This document shows positions 53,679-64,000 of a stretch of DNA of 64,000 nucleotides, piece by piece. Made by a program: the position numbers and the translations under genes. This stretch comes from Labrys sp. KNU-23 (GTDB lineage Bacteria; Pseudomonadota; Alphaproteobacteria; Rhizobiales; Labraceae). The notes beneath the pieces are model-generated. The model was not told where the DNA came from and made no database searches. It saw only the letters and a program-made list of their open reading frames with translations. The stretch is taken from positions 4,847,501 through 4,911,500 of the forward strand of contig NZ_CP043489.1 of the NCBI RefSeq assembly GCF_008330945.1, written 5' to 3'. Numbering within the stretch: position 1 is the first letter of the stretch; each line of letters opens with the position of its first letter.

Positions 53679-54110
53679 CGTCTACAAACTTTCCCCTCTG
53701 TCGACGCCGTCCTTGCTTCTCCTGGTCTCCCTTTGGCGGGATTTTTGCCTAAGAGACAGGCAGTCATTCGACGATTTCCTGTCATAGCAAGCGCTTTGCA
53801 AACTGACAATCACCGCAGTGGTCTCGAAGGCGAAGTTTCTGGAAATCACGAAATATTTATGCAGCTCGACGAATTTTATAGCGTCAGCTGGCGCCAGAAG
53901 CGCCAATTCTGCACCAGTAACGCCCAAAAAACGATTTAGCGGCTGAAGGGCTCCAGTCGTGCAAACGTGTAATGGCTGTTAGATTTCGTCTAGATCCACA
54001 CAAAAATTTCGATCGCCATACTATCCTTCATCAAGGGAAAGAATGTTGCTGAATAATTGCGCACATACTCAGTAGACGAATGCGCCGGTGCCGAGCCGAG
54101 CAATAAAATG
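53679..54110. other. Gene-free stretch upstream of the liv operon
   Basis: AT-richer than its neighbours, with no supported gene. It carries the livH promoter (listed separately) and the end of the molybdopterin-binding/nucleotidyltransferase gene's neighbourhood; I see no terminator for that gene's transcript here except on its own far side. Confidence 0.45.
53781..53809 (-). promoter_or_regulatory. Sigma70-type promoter of the liv operon
   Basis: On the minus strand TTGTCA and TATGAC are separated by exactly 17 bases. The spacer includes an imperfect palindrome (GCAAAGCGCTTGC), a possible operator. It lies 103 bp before the livH start. Confidence 0.65.
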
Positions 54111-55727
54111 TCAGATCGGGATTTGCCGCAATTGCGCGAGCGCCTCCTGGGTGTCCACATCGAAGCTTGCGGCGGACGAAGGAACGGGAATCTCGACCAC
54201 CGCGTCGCTGTTCGCCTTGAGAATCTGCCGACCTCCGGCGTCGCCCTCGATGGCTTGCAACTCGTCGAAGAATCGCCGTGCCCAGATGACGGGATTGCCG
54301 CGCTGCCCTTCGGTGACGGGAAGCACGATGAGGGCGCCCTTATCCGGTTCGAAGGCTGATATCAGCCGGTCGAGCAGGGCGCCGTCCACCAGCGGCATGT
54401 CGCCCAGCGCTATCAGAGCGGCATCGCATTCGGCAGGAAGCGTCGCAATGCCGGCACGCACGGAGGTGGAGAGGCCCTCGGCGAAGGCCGGATTGTGCAC
54501 GAAGGTGACGGCCAGCCCCGCCAAGGCGGCGCGAACCTCCGCCTGCTGATGGCCAGTGACCACCGTGACCGAACCGGCCTTGCTGGCAAGCGCCGCTTCC
54601 ACGGCGTGACGGACGAGCGGCTTGCCGGCATAATTCTCCAGCAGCTTGTTTGGTCCGCCCATACGCGTGGAGCGGCCCGCGGCCAGGACGATGGCTGCGA
54701 CTGAGGGAGGGCTCGCGCCGGGCTTTTCGGCGGCAGCGCGGGGCTGGGGACGGCTGACGATCTCCATCAGCAGGCCGCCGACACCGAGGCCGACGATATC
54801 GGCACGCGTGACGGGCAGGCCGGCCAGCAGGCGATGCAGGATCCAGTCGAAGCCGTTTTCCTTGGGTGAGCGGGCGCAACCGGGCGCGCCCAGCACCGAC
54901 ATTGCGCCGGAGTGCCCCAGCAGGAGGAGATTGCCCGGGTCGACCGGCATGCCGAAATGCTCGACGGCGCCACCCGATATTTCGATGGCCGCGGGAATGA
55001 CATCGCGCCGGTCGGCAATGGCCGAGGCACCGAAGATGATGGTGAGATCGGCCTGGGCCGCCTTGGCGCGGTCGAGCGCGAGCGCCAGGGCCGGGGCCTG
55101 GTGCGGCACCCTCTCGTCGAGGACGAGTTCGGCTGCGGCCGGCGCGAGCCGCTCTTTCAGGACCTGGAGGGTGCGCGCGATCACGCTTTCCTTCAGGCCG
55201 GGCAGCAGAGTGGAGATCGCGGCGACCTTGAGCGGGCGGAAGGGAGCGATGCGGATGATCGGGGCATCCAGGCTGGCGAGCGCACGCTCGAACGTCGGGG
55301 CCTCGACCGCAAAGGGAATGATCTTGACCGTCGCGATCATCTCGCCGGCCTTGACGGTATCGAAGGCGGGCAGGGTCGCGAAAGTGATGCTCTCGTCGAT
55401 GGCGTTCACCCGGTCGACGCCATCGCGGTCGATCACCAGCACGCCGGCCTGTTCGGCGAACAGGTTGGCACGGCCGGTGAAGGGCTCGGCCACGCGCACG
55501 CCTTGGCCACCCAACCTGGCGGCGATGCGCTCGGCAGCGATGTCCTCGCCGACATCGCCGATATCGAGCCTGGCGATGACGATGGACTCGACCCTTTCGC
55601 GGCGCAGCGCTTCGATTTCGGCTGGCCCGATATGCGTGCCTTTCTTCAGGACGAGCCCGCCCTTGCGGATCGAATGGACGGCAACGCCGCCCAGAGCCTG
55701 ATCGATAGAAATTTCACCGAAAAACAT
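54111..55727 (-). CDS. Fused molybdopterin-binding / nucleotidyltransferase protein (MoeA-like + MobA/MocA-like)
   Basis: 538 residues joining two domains. The N-terminal part (to about 340) contains MFFGEISIDQALGGVAVHSI and later LTIIFGASAIADRRDVIPAA, the MoCF-biosynthesis (MoeA/MogA) fold. The C-terminal part starts AAIVLAAGRSTRMGGPNKLL, the nucleotide-binding motif of MobA/MocA-type cytidylyl- or guanylyltransferases, with LIALGDMPLVDGALLDRL following. It would finish or modify the molybdenum cofactor for the CO-dehydrogenase-like enzyme upstream. It follows the xdhC-like gene by 10 bp. Confidence 0.9.
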   Translation of the reverse strand: MFFGEISIDQALGGVAVHSIRKGGLVLKKGTHIGPAEIEALRRERVESIVIARLDIGDVGEDIAAERIAARLGGQGVRVAEPFTGRANLFAEQAGVLVIDRDGVDRVNAIDESITFATLPAFDTVKAGEMIATVKIIPFAVEAPTFERALASLDAPIIRIAPFRPLKVAAISTLLPGLKESVIARTLQVLKERLAPAAAELVLDERVPHQAPALALALDRAKAAQADLTIIFGASAIADRRDVIPAAIEISGGAVEHFGMPVDPGNLLLLGHSGAMSVLGAPGCARSPKENGFDWILHRLLAGLPVTRADIVGLGVGGLLMEIVSRPQPRAAAEKPGASPPSVAAIVLAAGRSTRMGGPNKLLENYAGKPLVRHAVEAALASKAGSVTVVTGHQQAEVRAALAGLAVTFVHNPAFAEGLSTSVRAGIATLPAECDAALIALGDMPLVDGALLDRLISAFEPDKGALIVLPVTEGQRGNPVIWARRFFDELQAIEGDAGGRQILKANSDAVVEIPVPSSAASFDVDTQEALAQLRQIPI

Positions 55728-55737
55728 GGAAACACAG

Positions 55738-56466
55738 TCACTTATAACAGGGTTTTGACAGGACGGGTGACCTGGGTTGCCTCTCGCCACTCTCCAGTCG
55801 AAGCGCGGCAGTGATCTCTGCCATGATCGAGACGGCGATCTCGGCCGGGCTGATCGCGCCGATGTCGAGGCCGATAGGCGCCCGGATACGCGCCAGGGCC
55901 ACCTCGCCGACACCGGCCTCGCACAACCGCTCGATGCGGCGCGCATGCGTCCTGCGCGAGCCCAGCGCCCCCACATAGAAGCACTCGCGTTCGAGCGCAT
56001 GTATCAGCGCCCCATCATCGATCTTCGGGTCGTGGGTGAGGGCGACGAAGGCGGTGTAACGGTCGATGCCGAGGGGTGGCAAGGCGATATCGGGCCATTC
56101 GGCGAATAGTTTGACGTTGGGAAAGCGCTCTGGCGTGGCAAAGGCGGTACGCGGATCGACGATAACAGGATCCTGGCCGACGAGGCGGGCCAGGGGAACC
56201 AGGGCCTGGCTGATATGGACGGCGCCGATCATCACCAGGCGTACCGGCGGCACGTGAACGGTGATGAAATGGCGCCTGCCATCCTGCTCGACCGTGGCGG
56301 AGCGACCCTGCCGCAATTGCTGCGACAGCACGGAGGCCAGCGGATCGGCCGGGATCGCGTTTTCCTCGACCAGGCGTTCCTCGCCGGTGTCGAGATCGGT
56401 GACGAGAAGAACGGCCTTGCGGGCGGCTTTGGCCTGGTTGAGGGCCTGGAGGGTGGCAAGTTTCAT
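55738..56466 (-). CDS. XdhC family protein, Rossmann (C-terminal) part
   Basis: 242 residues corresponding to the C-terminal domain of XdhC/CoxI maturation factors, which help insert the sulfurated Mo cofactor. It contains VRLVMIGAVHISQALVPLAR (Rossmann loop), VALTHDPKIDDGAL, ECFYVGALGSRRTHARR and APIGLDIGAISPAEIAVSIM, all typical. The N-terminal XdhC domain is encoded by a separate gene immediately upstream (56506-56847), so the family protein is split here, as often in cox clusters. Confidence 0.92.
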   Translation of the reverse strand: MKLATLQALNQAKAARKAVLLVTDLDTGEERLVEENAIPADPLASVLSQQLRQGRSATVEQDGRRHFITVHVPPVRLVMIGAVHISQALVPLARLVGQDPVIVDPRTAFATPERFPNVKLFAEWPDIALPPLGIDRYTAFVALTHDPKIDDGALIHALERECFYVGALGSRRTHARRIERLCEAGVGEVALARIRAPIGLDIGAISPAEIAVSIMAEITAALRLESGERQPRSPVLSKPCYK

Positions 56467-56505
56467 GGCGGAGCCTGCGACAAATGTTGCGAAGGAAAGC
56501 GGCCT

Positions 56506-56847
56506 TCAGTCCAGTTTCTCGACATAGACCCGGATGGTGCCGCCGCAGGACAGGCCGACCTTCCAGGCGGTCTCGTCGGCGACGCCGAATTCAAGCAGGC
56601 GCGGCTTGCCTTGCTGGATGACGTCGAGCGCCTCGGTGACCACGGCGCCTTCGACACAGCCGCCGGAGACGGAACCGAGAAAATTGCCGTCCTCGTCGAT
56701 TACCAGGTTCGAGCCCGTCGGCCGCGGCGCCGAGCCCCAGGTCTCCACCACGGTGGCAATGGCGACGCCCTTGCCCTGTTCCCGCCATTGCTGGGCGCTG
56801 GCAAGGATGTCGGTATCGTTTGCGAAATTGCCGGCAGTATCACTCAT
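56506..56847 (-). CDS. XdhC family protein, N-terminal part
   Basis: 113 residues with the XdhC/CoxF N-terminal domain: ILASAQQWREQGKGVAIATV, VETWGSAPRPTGSNLVIDED, SVSGGCVEGAVVTEAL and GLSCGGTIRVYVE. The conserved Cys in GGCVEG and SCGG may help hold sulfur or cofactor. It is paired with the C-terminal part gene 40 bp downstream. Together they resemble the split arrangement in cox operons. Upstream is the family B repeat. Confidence 0.92.
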   Translation of the reverse strand: MSDTAGNFANDTDILASAQQWREQGKGVAIATVVETWGSAPRPTGSNLVIDEDGNFLGSVSGGCVEGAVVTEALDVIQQGKPRLLEFGVADETAWKVGLSCGGTIRVYVEKLD

Positions 56848-56903
56848 CGAAATTGCTCCTTGAAACGGGGGCCTGGCACGATTGTCGCGATTGTTCGGAA
56901 TCT

Positions 56904-57024
56904 TGGAGTGTCAGCCTCACAGCTCCATCAAGTGATGGAGCGGGGCTGACATCTTATCTGCCGGCGAGTACTTGGCCTTCAAAGTACTTGGCTTTCAAGA
57001 CGTCAGCCGGAGGCTGACACTCCA
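56904..57024. repeat. Inverted-repeat element, family B, copy 2
   Basis: Perfect 15-base arms TGGAGTGTCAGCCTC (56904-56918) and its complement (57010-57024) enclose the core hairpin GCTCCATCA/TGATGGAGC (56922-56930/56933-56941). Between core and right arm a 16-base unit (AGTACTTGGCCTTCAA) is repeated in tandem with one mismatch at 56967-56982 and 56983-56998. Confidence 0.88.
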
Positions 57025-57046
57025 AAACACCGTTCATTGGTCCTGC

Positions 57047-58264
57047 TCAGCCGGCTCTTTTCAACCAGCTTCTGGGATCGGCGGCGGCATCCGCCCTGCG
57101 GTCGAGTGCCTTTACCAGGTCGCCCATGCTCCTGAGATTGTGAATGGTCCTGAATTCGTCAACATGCGGCAGCATGGCCTTGATGCCTGCTGCACGCGCT
57201 TCGAAGGCATCGAAGCGCAGCAAGGGATTGAGCCAGATCAGGCGGCGGCAGGAGCGATGCAGGCGATCGAGCTCCTTGGCAAGACCGGGATCGACCTGTC
57301 GCTCCAGCCCGTCCGTGATCAGCAGCACCGTGGCGCCCTGGCCGAGCACCCGGCGCGACCAGTCCTTGTTGAAGCGCTCCAGGCAATGGGCGATGCGGGT
57401 ACCGCCATCCCAGTCCTTCACGGCTCTGGAAGCCTGTTCGAGTGCCTCGTCTGGGTCGCGCGTGCGCAGCGCGCGGGTGATGTTGGTCAGCCGCGTGGCA
57501 AAGACGAAAGCGTGCACGCGCCGCCCCTTTTCCGAGATCGCATGCAGGAAATGCAGGAACAGGCGGGAATAGTCCGCCATCGATCCGGAGATGTCGCAAA
57601 GCGCCACGAGGGGCGGGTGTTTTTCACCGGCTTGCCGATAGGCGATGGTGACGAGGTCGCCGCCGCTGCGCATGGCCGCCCTGAGCGTTCTTCTCAGGTC
57701 GATGACCTCGCTGCCTCCGGGCCTAAGGCGGCGCGTCGGCTGGATGTCGAAGGGCAGGCGCAGCCCTGCCATTTCCTTTTTGGCCGCGGTGATTTCCTCC
57801 GCGGTCATCTGGGCGAAGTCACGCTCCTTGAGGATCTCGCGCTCCGACATGCTCAGGCGTGCATCGAATTCGACGAGCTGCTTTTCCTCGACCTCGCGCG
57901 GCGGCTCCTTGTAGAAGGCGTCGTTGACGCGCTGGGCACCGGCCTTGGGCTTGGGCGGTTCCTTCATCGCCACCGCTTGGGGGGACATCATGGCGATAAG
58001 CTTCTCGGTGAGGGCACGCTGGCGCCAGAACAGCTCGAAGGCCTGGCGGAACAGCAGGGATTGCTCGTGCCGCGTCACGAAAACGCTATGCAGCGTCCAG
58101 TAGAAATCCTGCTTGGTACCAAGGCCGGCCGTCTCCACCGCCCTGATGGCATCGAGCACGCTGGCTGGACCGACCGGCAGGCCGGTGTCGCGCAGCAAGC
58201 GGCCGAAATAGGCGATGTTGTCGGCAAGCCGGCCGGGCGGGATCGAATCGAATTCAGACATCAT
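57047..58264 (-). CDS. VWA-domain protein of the cox cluster (CoxE-like)
   Basis: 405 residues of the CoxE/VWA_CoxE family. The N-terminal part is alpha-helical (RLADNIAYFGRLLRDTGLPV, HEQSLLFRQAFELFWRQRAL); the C-terminal von Willebrand A domain starts at ALCDISGSMADYS, a complete DxSxS metal-binding motif. In Oligotropha CoxE with the AAA+ protein CoxD activates CO dehydrogenase by maturing its copper-molybdenum site. It follows the MoxR-type ATPase gene on the same strand. MMSEF allows starts at 58264 or 58261. Confidence 0.92.
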   Translation of the reverse strand: MMSEFDSIPPGRLADNIAYFGRLLRDTGLPVGPASVLDAIRAVETAGLGTKQDFYWTLHSVFVTRHEQSLLFRQAFELFWRQRALTEKLIAMMSPQAVAMKEPPKPKAGAQRVNDAFYKEPPREVEEKQLVEFDARLSMSEREILKERDFAQMTAEEITAAKKEMAGLRLPFDIQPTRRLRPGGSEVIDLRRTLRAAMRSGGDLVTIAYRQAGEKHPPLVALCDISGSMADYSRLFLHFLHAISEKGRRVHAFVFATRLTNITRALRTRDPDEALEQASRAVKDWDGGTRIAHCLERFNKDWSRRVLGQGATVLLITDGLERQVDPGLAKELDRLHRSCRRLIWLNPLLRFDAFEARAAGIKAMLPHVDEFRTIHNLRSMGDLVKALDRRADAAADPRSWLKRAG

Positions 58265-58298
58265 GGATGCCCGCCGTGTGGAAGAAGGGCGAGCATTT

Positions 58299-58321
58299 AC
58301 CCTCCCCTTCCAGGGGAGGGT
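58299..58321. repeat. Hairpin between the MoxR and VWA genes
   Basis: A perfect 9-bp stem pairs ACCCTCCCC (58299-58307) with GGGGAGGGT (58313-58321) around TTCCA. No T tract follows on either side; small elements of this kind are common between Rhizobiales genes. Confidence 0.6.
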
Positions 58322-58356
58322 GAAGAGAGCACTCCAAAATCTTGAAGCTACATGGA

Positions 58357-59274
58357 TTAGGCATGGGCTTGCGCCCCGGCCTTGACGCTGTCGATCAGCC
58401 TCTTGGCCTGGCTGCCGGAGAGGCGGGCAATGTCGTCCTGATATTTCAAGAGCACGCCGAGCGTGTCGGAGACGAGGGCGGGATCGAGCGCCACGGCGTC
58501 GAGTTCGGTCAGGGCCGTGGCCCAGTCCAGCATCTCGGCGACCCCCGGGGACTTGAACAGGTCCTCTTTGCGCAGTGCCTGCACGAAACCGATCAGCTCG
58601 CGCGACAGCTTGGCCGGCACATGCGGCACCTTGCGGCGAAGGATCTCGAGCTCGTTCTCGGCGCTGGGGTAGTCGACCCAGTGATAGAGACAGCGCCGCT
58701 TGAGAGCGTCGTGGATTTCGCGGGTGCGGTTTGAGGTGATCACGACGATGGGCGGGGATTCCGCCTTGACCGTGCCGAATTCGGGGATGGTGACCTGGAA
58801 ATCCGAAAGGACCTCCAGGAGATAGGCTTCGAAGGCCTCGTCGGTGCGGTCGAGTTCGTCGATCAGCAGGATCGGCGCACCGCCCGCCTGGGGACGCACC
58901 GCCTCCAGGATCGGCCGGGCGATCAGGAAACGTTCGGAGAAGAGATCGGAGCCCAGGCTGGCACGGTCGACGCTGCCGCCGGCCTCGGCCAGGCGGATCT
59001 CGATCATCTGCGCCATGGTGTTCCATTCATACACCGCCGAGGCGATGTCGAGGCCTTCATAGCATTGCAGGCGGATCAGGGGGCGCCCCAGCGTCGCGGA
59101 CAGCACCTTGGCGATCTCGGTCTTGCCGACGCCGGCTTCCCCTTCCAGGAAAAGCGGGCGGCCCATGCGCAAGGCGAGGAACAAGACGGTGGCAAGGTCG
59201 CGCCCGGCTACATAGTCGGCCTTGGCGAGCAGGGCGGCTGTTGCGTCGATGGAGGCGGGAAGGGAGGCAGGCAA
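58357..59274 (-). CDS. MoxR-family AAA+ ATPase of the cox cluster (CoxD-like), TTG start
   Basis: 305 residues. Walker A GEAGVGKTE, Walker B ILLIDELDRTD and sensor region VVITSNRTREI identify a MoxR/CoxD-type AAA+ ATPase, a chaperone for Mo-enzyme maturation that works with the VWA partner encoded next. The TTG at 59274 has an AGGAG site six bases upstream and begins the family N-terminus (LPASLPASIDATAALLAKAD); an earlier in-frame start at 59373 lacks a site. The VWA gene follows after a hairpin. Confidence 0.9.
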   Translation of the reverse strand: MPASLPASIDATAALLAKADYVAGRDLATVLFLALRMGRPLFLEGEAGVGKTEIAKVLSATLGRPLIRLQCYEGLDIASAVYEWNTMAQMIEIRLAEAGGSVDRASLGSDLFSERFLIARPILEAVRPQAGGAPILLIDELDRTDEAFEAYLLEVLSDFQVTIPEFGTVKAESPPIVVITSNRTREIHDALKRRCLYHWVDYPSAENELEILRRKVPHVPAKLSRELIGFVQALRKEDLFKSPGVAEMLDWATALTELDAVALDPALVSDTLGVLLKYQDDIARLSGSQAKRLIDSVKAGAQAHA

Positions 59275-59412
59275 GGCAAACTCCTGAAATCTGCCGGCAC
59301 TATAGGACGAGTCCTTGCCAAGCGGAATTTCTCGATGGGACCCGCGAATGGGCAATGTCGAAAAACTCCGCAAGTCTTTGAGATCCTGCAGAGTTATCCT
59401 GATCGAACCCGA

Positions 59413-59994
59413 TCAGAAGGGGGCGAGGCCAGCATCGACGAAGGCCTGGCGGTAATGGGTGGCCGTGCCCGCATCGAAACAGCAGAACACGACGAGTGAC
59501 GGGGGCGCCGACAGCAGCGGCAAGGTATCGATGACGGTCGCGACGGCGATAGTGGCCGCTTCGTCCGCCGGGTAACGGTAGATCCCGGTGGAAATGGCCG
59601 GAAAGGCGATCGAGGCAATGGCATTGGCCGCGGCGACTTCGAGGCTGCGCCGATAGCAGGAGGCGAGCTTGGCGGCCTCTCCCTGGGCGCCGCCATTGAA
59701 GACCGGGCCGACGGTATGGATGACGTGACGGGCGGGCAGCCGATATCCGCCGGTAATCTTGGCATCGCCAACCTTACAGCCGTTCAGCATGCGGCACTCG
59801 GCCACGAGGTCCGGCCCCGCGGCGCGATGGATGGCTCCATCAACGCCGCCGCCGCCGAGCAGGGAGGTATTGGCGGCGTTGACGATGGCCTCCACCCCCA
59901 GCGTGGTGATGTTGGCGACGAGGACCGTCAAGCGGGTCTTGGCCAAATCGGTGGAGAATTCGGCTTCGGGCATGGTTCCTGAAGATGCGGGCAT
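59413..59994 (-). CDS. Macrodomain protein (O-acetyl-ADP-ribose deacetylase-like)
   Basis: 193 residues with a complete macrodomain of the YmdB/MacroD type. The family motifs are IVNAANTSLLGGGGVDGAIH, GDAKITGGYRLPARHVIHTV and the PAISTGIYRYP catalytic loop. Such enzymes hydrolyse ADP-ribose esters or protein ADP-ribosylation. It lies between coxM and the MoxR-type gene, an unusual position, but it is on the same strand and so probably cotranscribed. The ATG at 59994 or 59973 may start translation. Confidence 0.95.
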   Translation of the reverse strand: MPASSGTMPEAEFSTDLAKTRLTVLVANITTLGVEAIVNAANTSLLGGGGVDGAIHRAAGPDLVAECRMLNGCKVGDAKITGGYRLPARHVIHTVGPVFNGGAQGEAAKLASCYRRSLEVAAANAIASIAFPAISTGIYRYPADEAATIAVATVIDTLPLLSAPPSLVVFCCFDAGTATHYRQAFVDAGLAPF

Positions 59995-60027
59995 GCGCGC
60001 GCTTTCGGTCGGTGCAGGAGGCGGGAG

Positions 60028-60069
60028 CGCAAATGAGGGTCGCGCTCCCTGGGAGCAAAACGCTTTGGG
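60028..60069. repeat. Fragments of repeat families C and A
   Basis: AGGGTCGCGCTCCCTGGGAGC resembles the right arm of family C, and the following GAGCAAAACGCTTTGGGC matches the right end of family A. They lie at the end of coxM. Confidence 0.4.
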
Positions 60070-60073
60070 CCGG

Positions 60074-60871
60074 TCACTTGGCGGCTGCGACGGCCCGCTT
60101 GGTCAGCACGCCGATCAGGTGGGCGCGATAATCGGCGCTGGCGTGGATGTCGCCATTGAGCCCCTTCGGCGAAAGGCTCACCCCGTCGAGCGATTTGGCA
60201 TGGAAGCGCGACGACAGGGCTTCCTCCGCCTTGGTATGGCGGAACACGCCGTCGGAACCGGCGCCTGTGACGGCAACGCGTACCGAACTTCCCTTCTTGG
60301 CCACGAACACGCCGACCAGGGCGTAGCGCGAAGCCGGATTGGGGAACTTCTGGTAGGCAGCCTTGGCTGGAATCGGGAAGGAGATCTTGGTGATGATCTC
60401 GCCTTCCTCCAGCGCGGTATCGAACAGGCCGGTGAAATATTCGTCGGCCGGGATCTTGCGCTTGTTGGTGATGATGGTGGCGTTGAGGGCCAGGGCTGCC
60501 GCCGGATAATCGGCCGCCGGATCGTTGTTGGCGAGTGAACCGCCAATGGTGCCGCGCGAACGAACGGCGGGGTCGCCGATCATGCCGGCGAGAGCGGCAA
60601 GCGCCGGGATGGCTTCGCCGACGGTGGCGCTGTCAGCCACTTCGCCATGCGGGGTGGTGGCGCCGATGACGAGGTTGCGGCCTTTCACCTCGATGCCGCT
60701 GAGGGCGTCGATCTTGGTGAGATCGATCAAGGTGGTGGGGCTGGCGAGGCGCTGCTTCATGGTGGGCAGCAAGGTGTGCCCGCCGGCGAGCAGCTTGGCG
60801 TCCTCGGCTTTGGCGAGGGCTGCGACGGCGCCGCGGACGGAGGTCGGGCGCTGATAGGTGAAGGGATACAT
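60074..60871 (-). CDS. CO-dehydrogenase-like medium subunit, FAD-binding (CoxM)
   Basis: 265-residue FAD-binding subunit of a form II-type CO-dehydrogenase-like molybdenum hydroxylase. The two FAD-contact motifs are AKLLAGGHTLLPTMK near residue 30 and GTIGGSLANNDPAADYP near residue 110. The N-terminus MYPFTYQRPTSVRGAV is typical of CoxM. The electron path would be CoxL (Mo) to CoxS (2Fe-2S) to this FAD, then to an acceptor. It lies downstream of coxL, separated by about 120 bp with two palindromes. Confidence 0.94.
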   Translation of the reverse strand: MYPFTYQRPTSVRGAVAALAKAEDAKLLAGGHTLLPTMKQRLASPTTLIDLTKIDALSGIEVKGRNLVIGATTPHGEVADSATVGEAIPALAALAGMIGDPAVRSRGTIGGSLANNDPAADYPAAALALNATIITNKRKIPADEYFTGLFDTALEEGEIITKISFPIPAKAAYQKFPNPASRYALVGVFVAKKGSSVRVAVTGAGSDGVFRHTKAEEALSSRFHAKSLDGVSLSPKGLNGDIHASADYRAHLIGVLTKRAVAAAK

Positions 60872-60897
60872 GGGAGGCTCCCAGGGTTGAAATGGGG

Positions 60898-60974
60898 GGC
60901 GGGTCTTCCGACCCGCCTCTTCTTGATGGGTGAGGCTTCAGGCTGATCCCGCCCCATCGGCATGCCGATGGGGC
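60898..60974. repeat. Two palindromes between coxL and coxM
   Basis: GGCGGGTC (60898-60905) with GACCCGCC (60910-60917) around TTCC, and a perfect 24-bp palindrome at 60951-60974 with half-site GCCCCATCGGCA. The first lacks a T tract. They may limit or process the coxL-coxM transcript or bind a dimeric regulator. Confidence 0.7.
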
Positions 60975-60993
60975 TGAGAAGATCAGCGCCCCG

Positions 60994-63363
<2,370 letters not shown>

Positions 63364-63378
63364 AGCATTCTCTCCCCT

Positions 63379-63481
63379 GGAGCAAAGCGCGTTCACACGC
63401 GAACGCTTGTTTGCTCCAATTCGTTGTTTCGACGCGTCTTTGCGGTTTGAGGCGACCTCGTCGAACCGCAAAACGCTTTGG
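63379..63481. repeat. Intergenic repeat family A, copy 3
   Basis: Begins GGAGCAAAGCGCGTTC and ends with AAACGCTTTGGG, enclosing AACGC-type and TTTGCGGTT/AACCGCAAA hairpins. Same orientation as the copies at 12826 and 35230. It lies 15 bp upstream of the coxL start. Confidence 0.8.
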
Positions 63482-63540
63482 GATTGGAATAATCCCCGGC
63501 AAACAAAGGCTTCGCCGAGAGAGTCGATGAAAAGCTCGAG

Positions 63541-63579
63541 GTTGGAGCGTCAGCCGATGGCGCCTGTGAGACGCCAAAC
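63541..63579. repeat. Short element related to family B
   Basis: GTTGGAGCGTCAGCC at the left resembles the family B arm; GACGCCAAAC (63570-63579) is its partly complementary right arm. A shorter or degenerate copy between coxS and coxL. Confidence 0.45.
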
Positions 63580-63614
63580 TTGTTCAGGGTGACACATCCC
63601 AGGAGAGAATAGGG

Positions 63615-64000
<386 letters not shown>

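Overview
This 64 kb window reads as ordinary chromosome from a high-GC alphaproteobacterium, most likely of the order Hyphomicrobiales (Rhizobiales). The lines of evidence are the GC-rich codon usage, a DUF1476 protein (the alphaproteobacterial F1-ATPase zeta-subunit family), DUF930, a branched-chain amino-acid (liv) operon carrying a small DUF6867-type membrane protein, a purS/purQ/small-purL purine pathway followed by bolA and grxD, and a form II CO-dehydrogenase-like (cox) cluster. I do not assign a genus. I see no prophage, insertion sequence, CRISPR array, rRNA or tRNA.

Layout. 1-1.8 kb: periplasmic binding protein and ATPase of a polar amino-acid ABC importer (permeases presumably beyond the left edge). 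1.9-3.5 kb: psd-pssA phosphatidylethanolamine synthesis. 3.6-6.4 kb: tyrS, divergent from anmK-mce. 6.5-16 kb: a minus-strand run with a DEAD-box helicase, HIT protein, DUF482 protein, RidA, dimeric NADP-isocitrate dehydrogenase, a GST and an unrelated monomeric NADP-isocitrate dehydrogenase. 16-24.9 kb: a small secreted protein, a TrmJ-like methylase, a CYTH protein, murI, small stress/membrane proteins, DUF930, a serine hydrolase and rpsD. 24.9-28 kb: a GST and a LysR/EamA divergent pair. 27.9-44.2 kb: dispersed minus-strand purine genes (purL-bolA-grxD, purQ, purS, purC, purB) with rpe, kptA, an asparaginase, a LysR/SMR pair and several orphan small genes between them. 44.3-46.4 kb: P1-family peptidase and CcdA. 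46.7-53.7 kb: a complete liv importer (livH-M-G-F, DUF6867 and two paralogous binding proteins). 54.1-64 kb: a cox-type molybdenum hydroxylase cluster (coxS-coxL-coxM, macrodomain protein, MoxR ATPase, VWA protein, split XdhC, fused molybdopterin-binding/nucleotidyltransferase).

How it works together. The right end is one functional unit: CoxS (2Fe-2S), CoxL (Mo cofactor) and CoxM (FAD) form the enzyme, while MoxR/VWA and XdhC/MobA-like proteins mature and insert the cofactor. CoxL has the form II active-site loop AYRGAGR, so CO is not the assured substrate. The liv operon has a good sigma70-type promoter, and both binding-protein genes have their own terminators.

The most unusual signals are non-coding. 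Three or more families of inverted-repeat elements lie between genes. One 100-bp family occurs three times in the same orientation just upstream of icd, purQ and coxL. A second shows compensatory base changes between copies. A 120-bp run of three consecutive hairpins precedes ccdA. No clearly new multi-gene system is visible; the macrodomain gene inside the cox cluster and kptA among the purine genes are the oddest gene-level associations.
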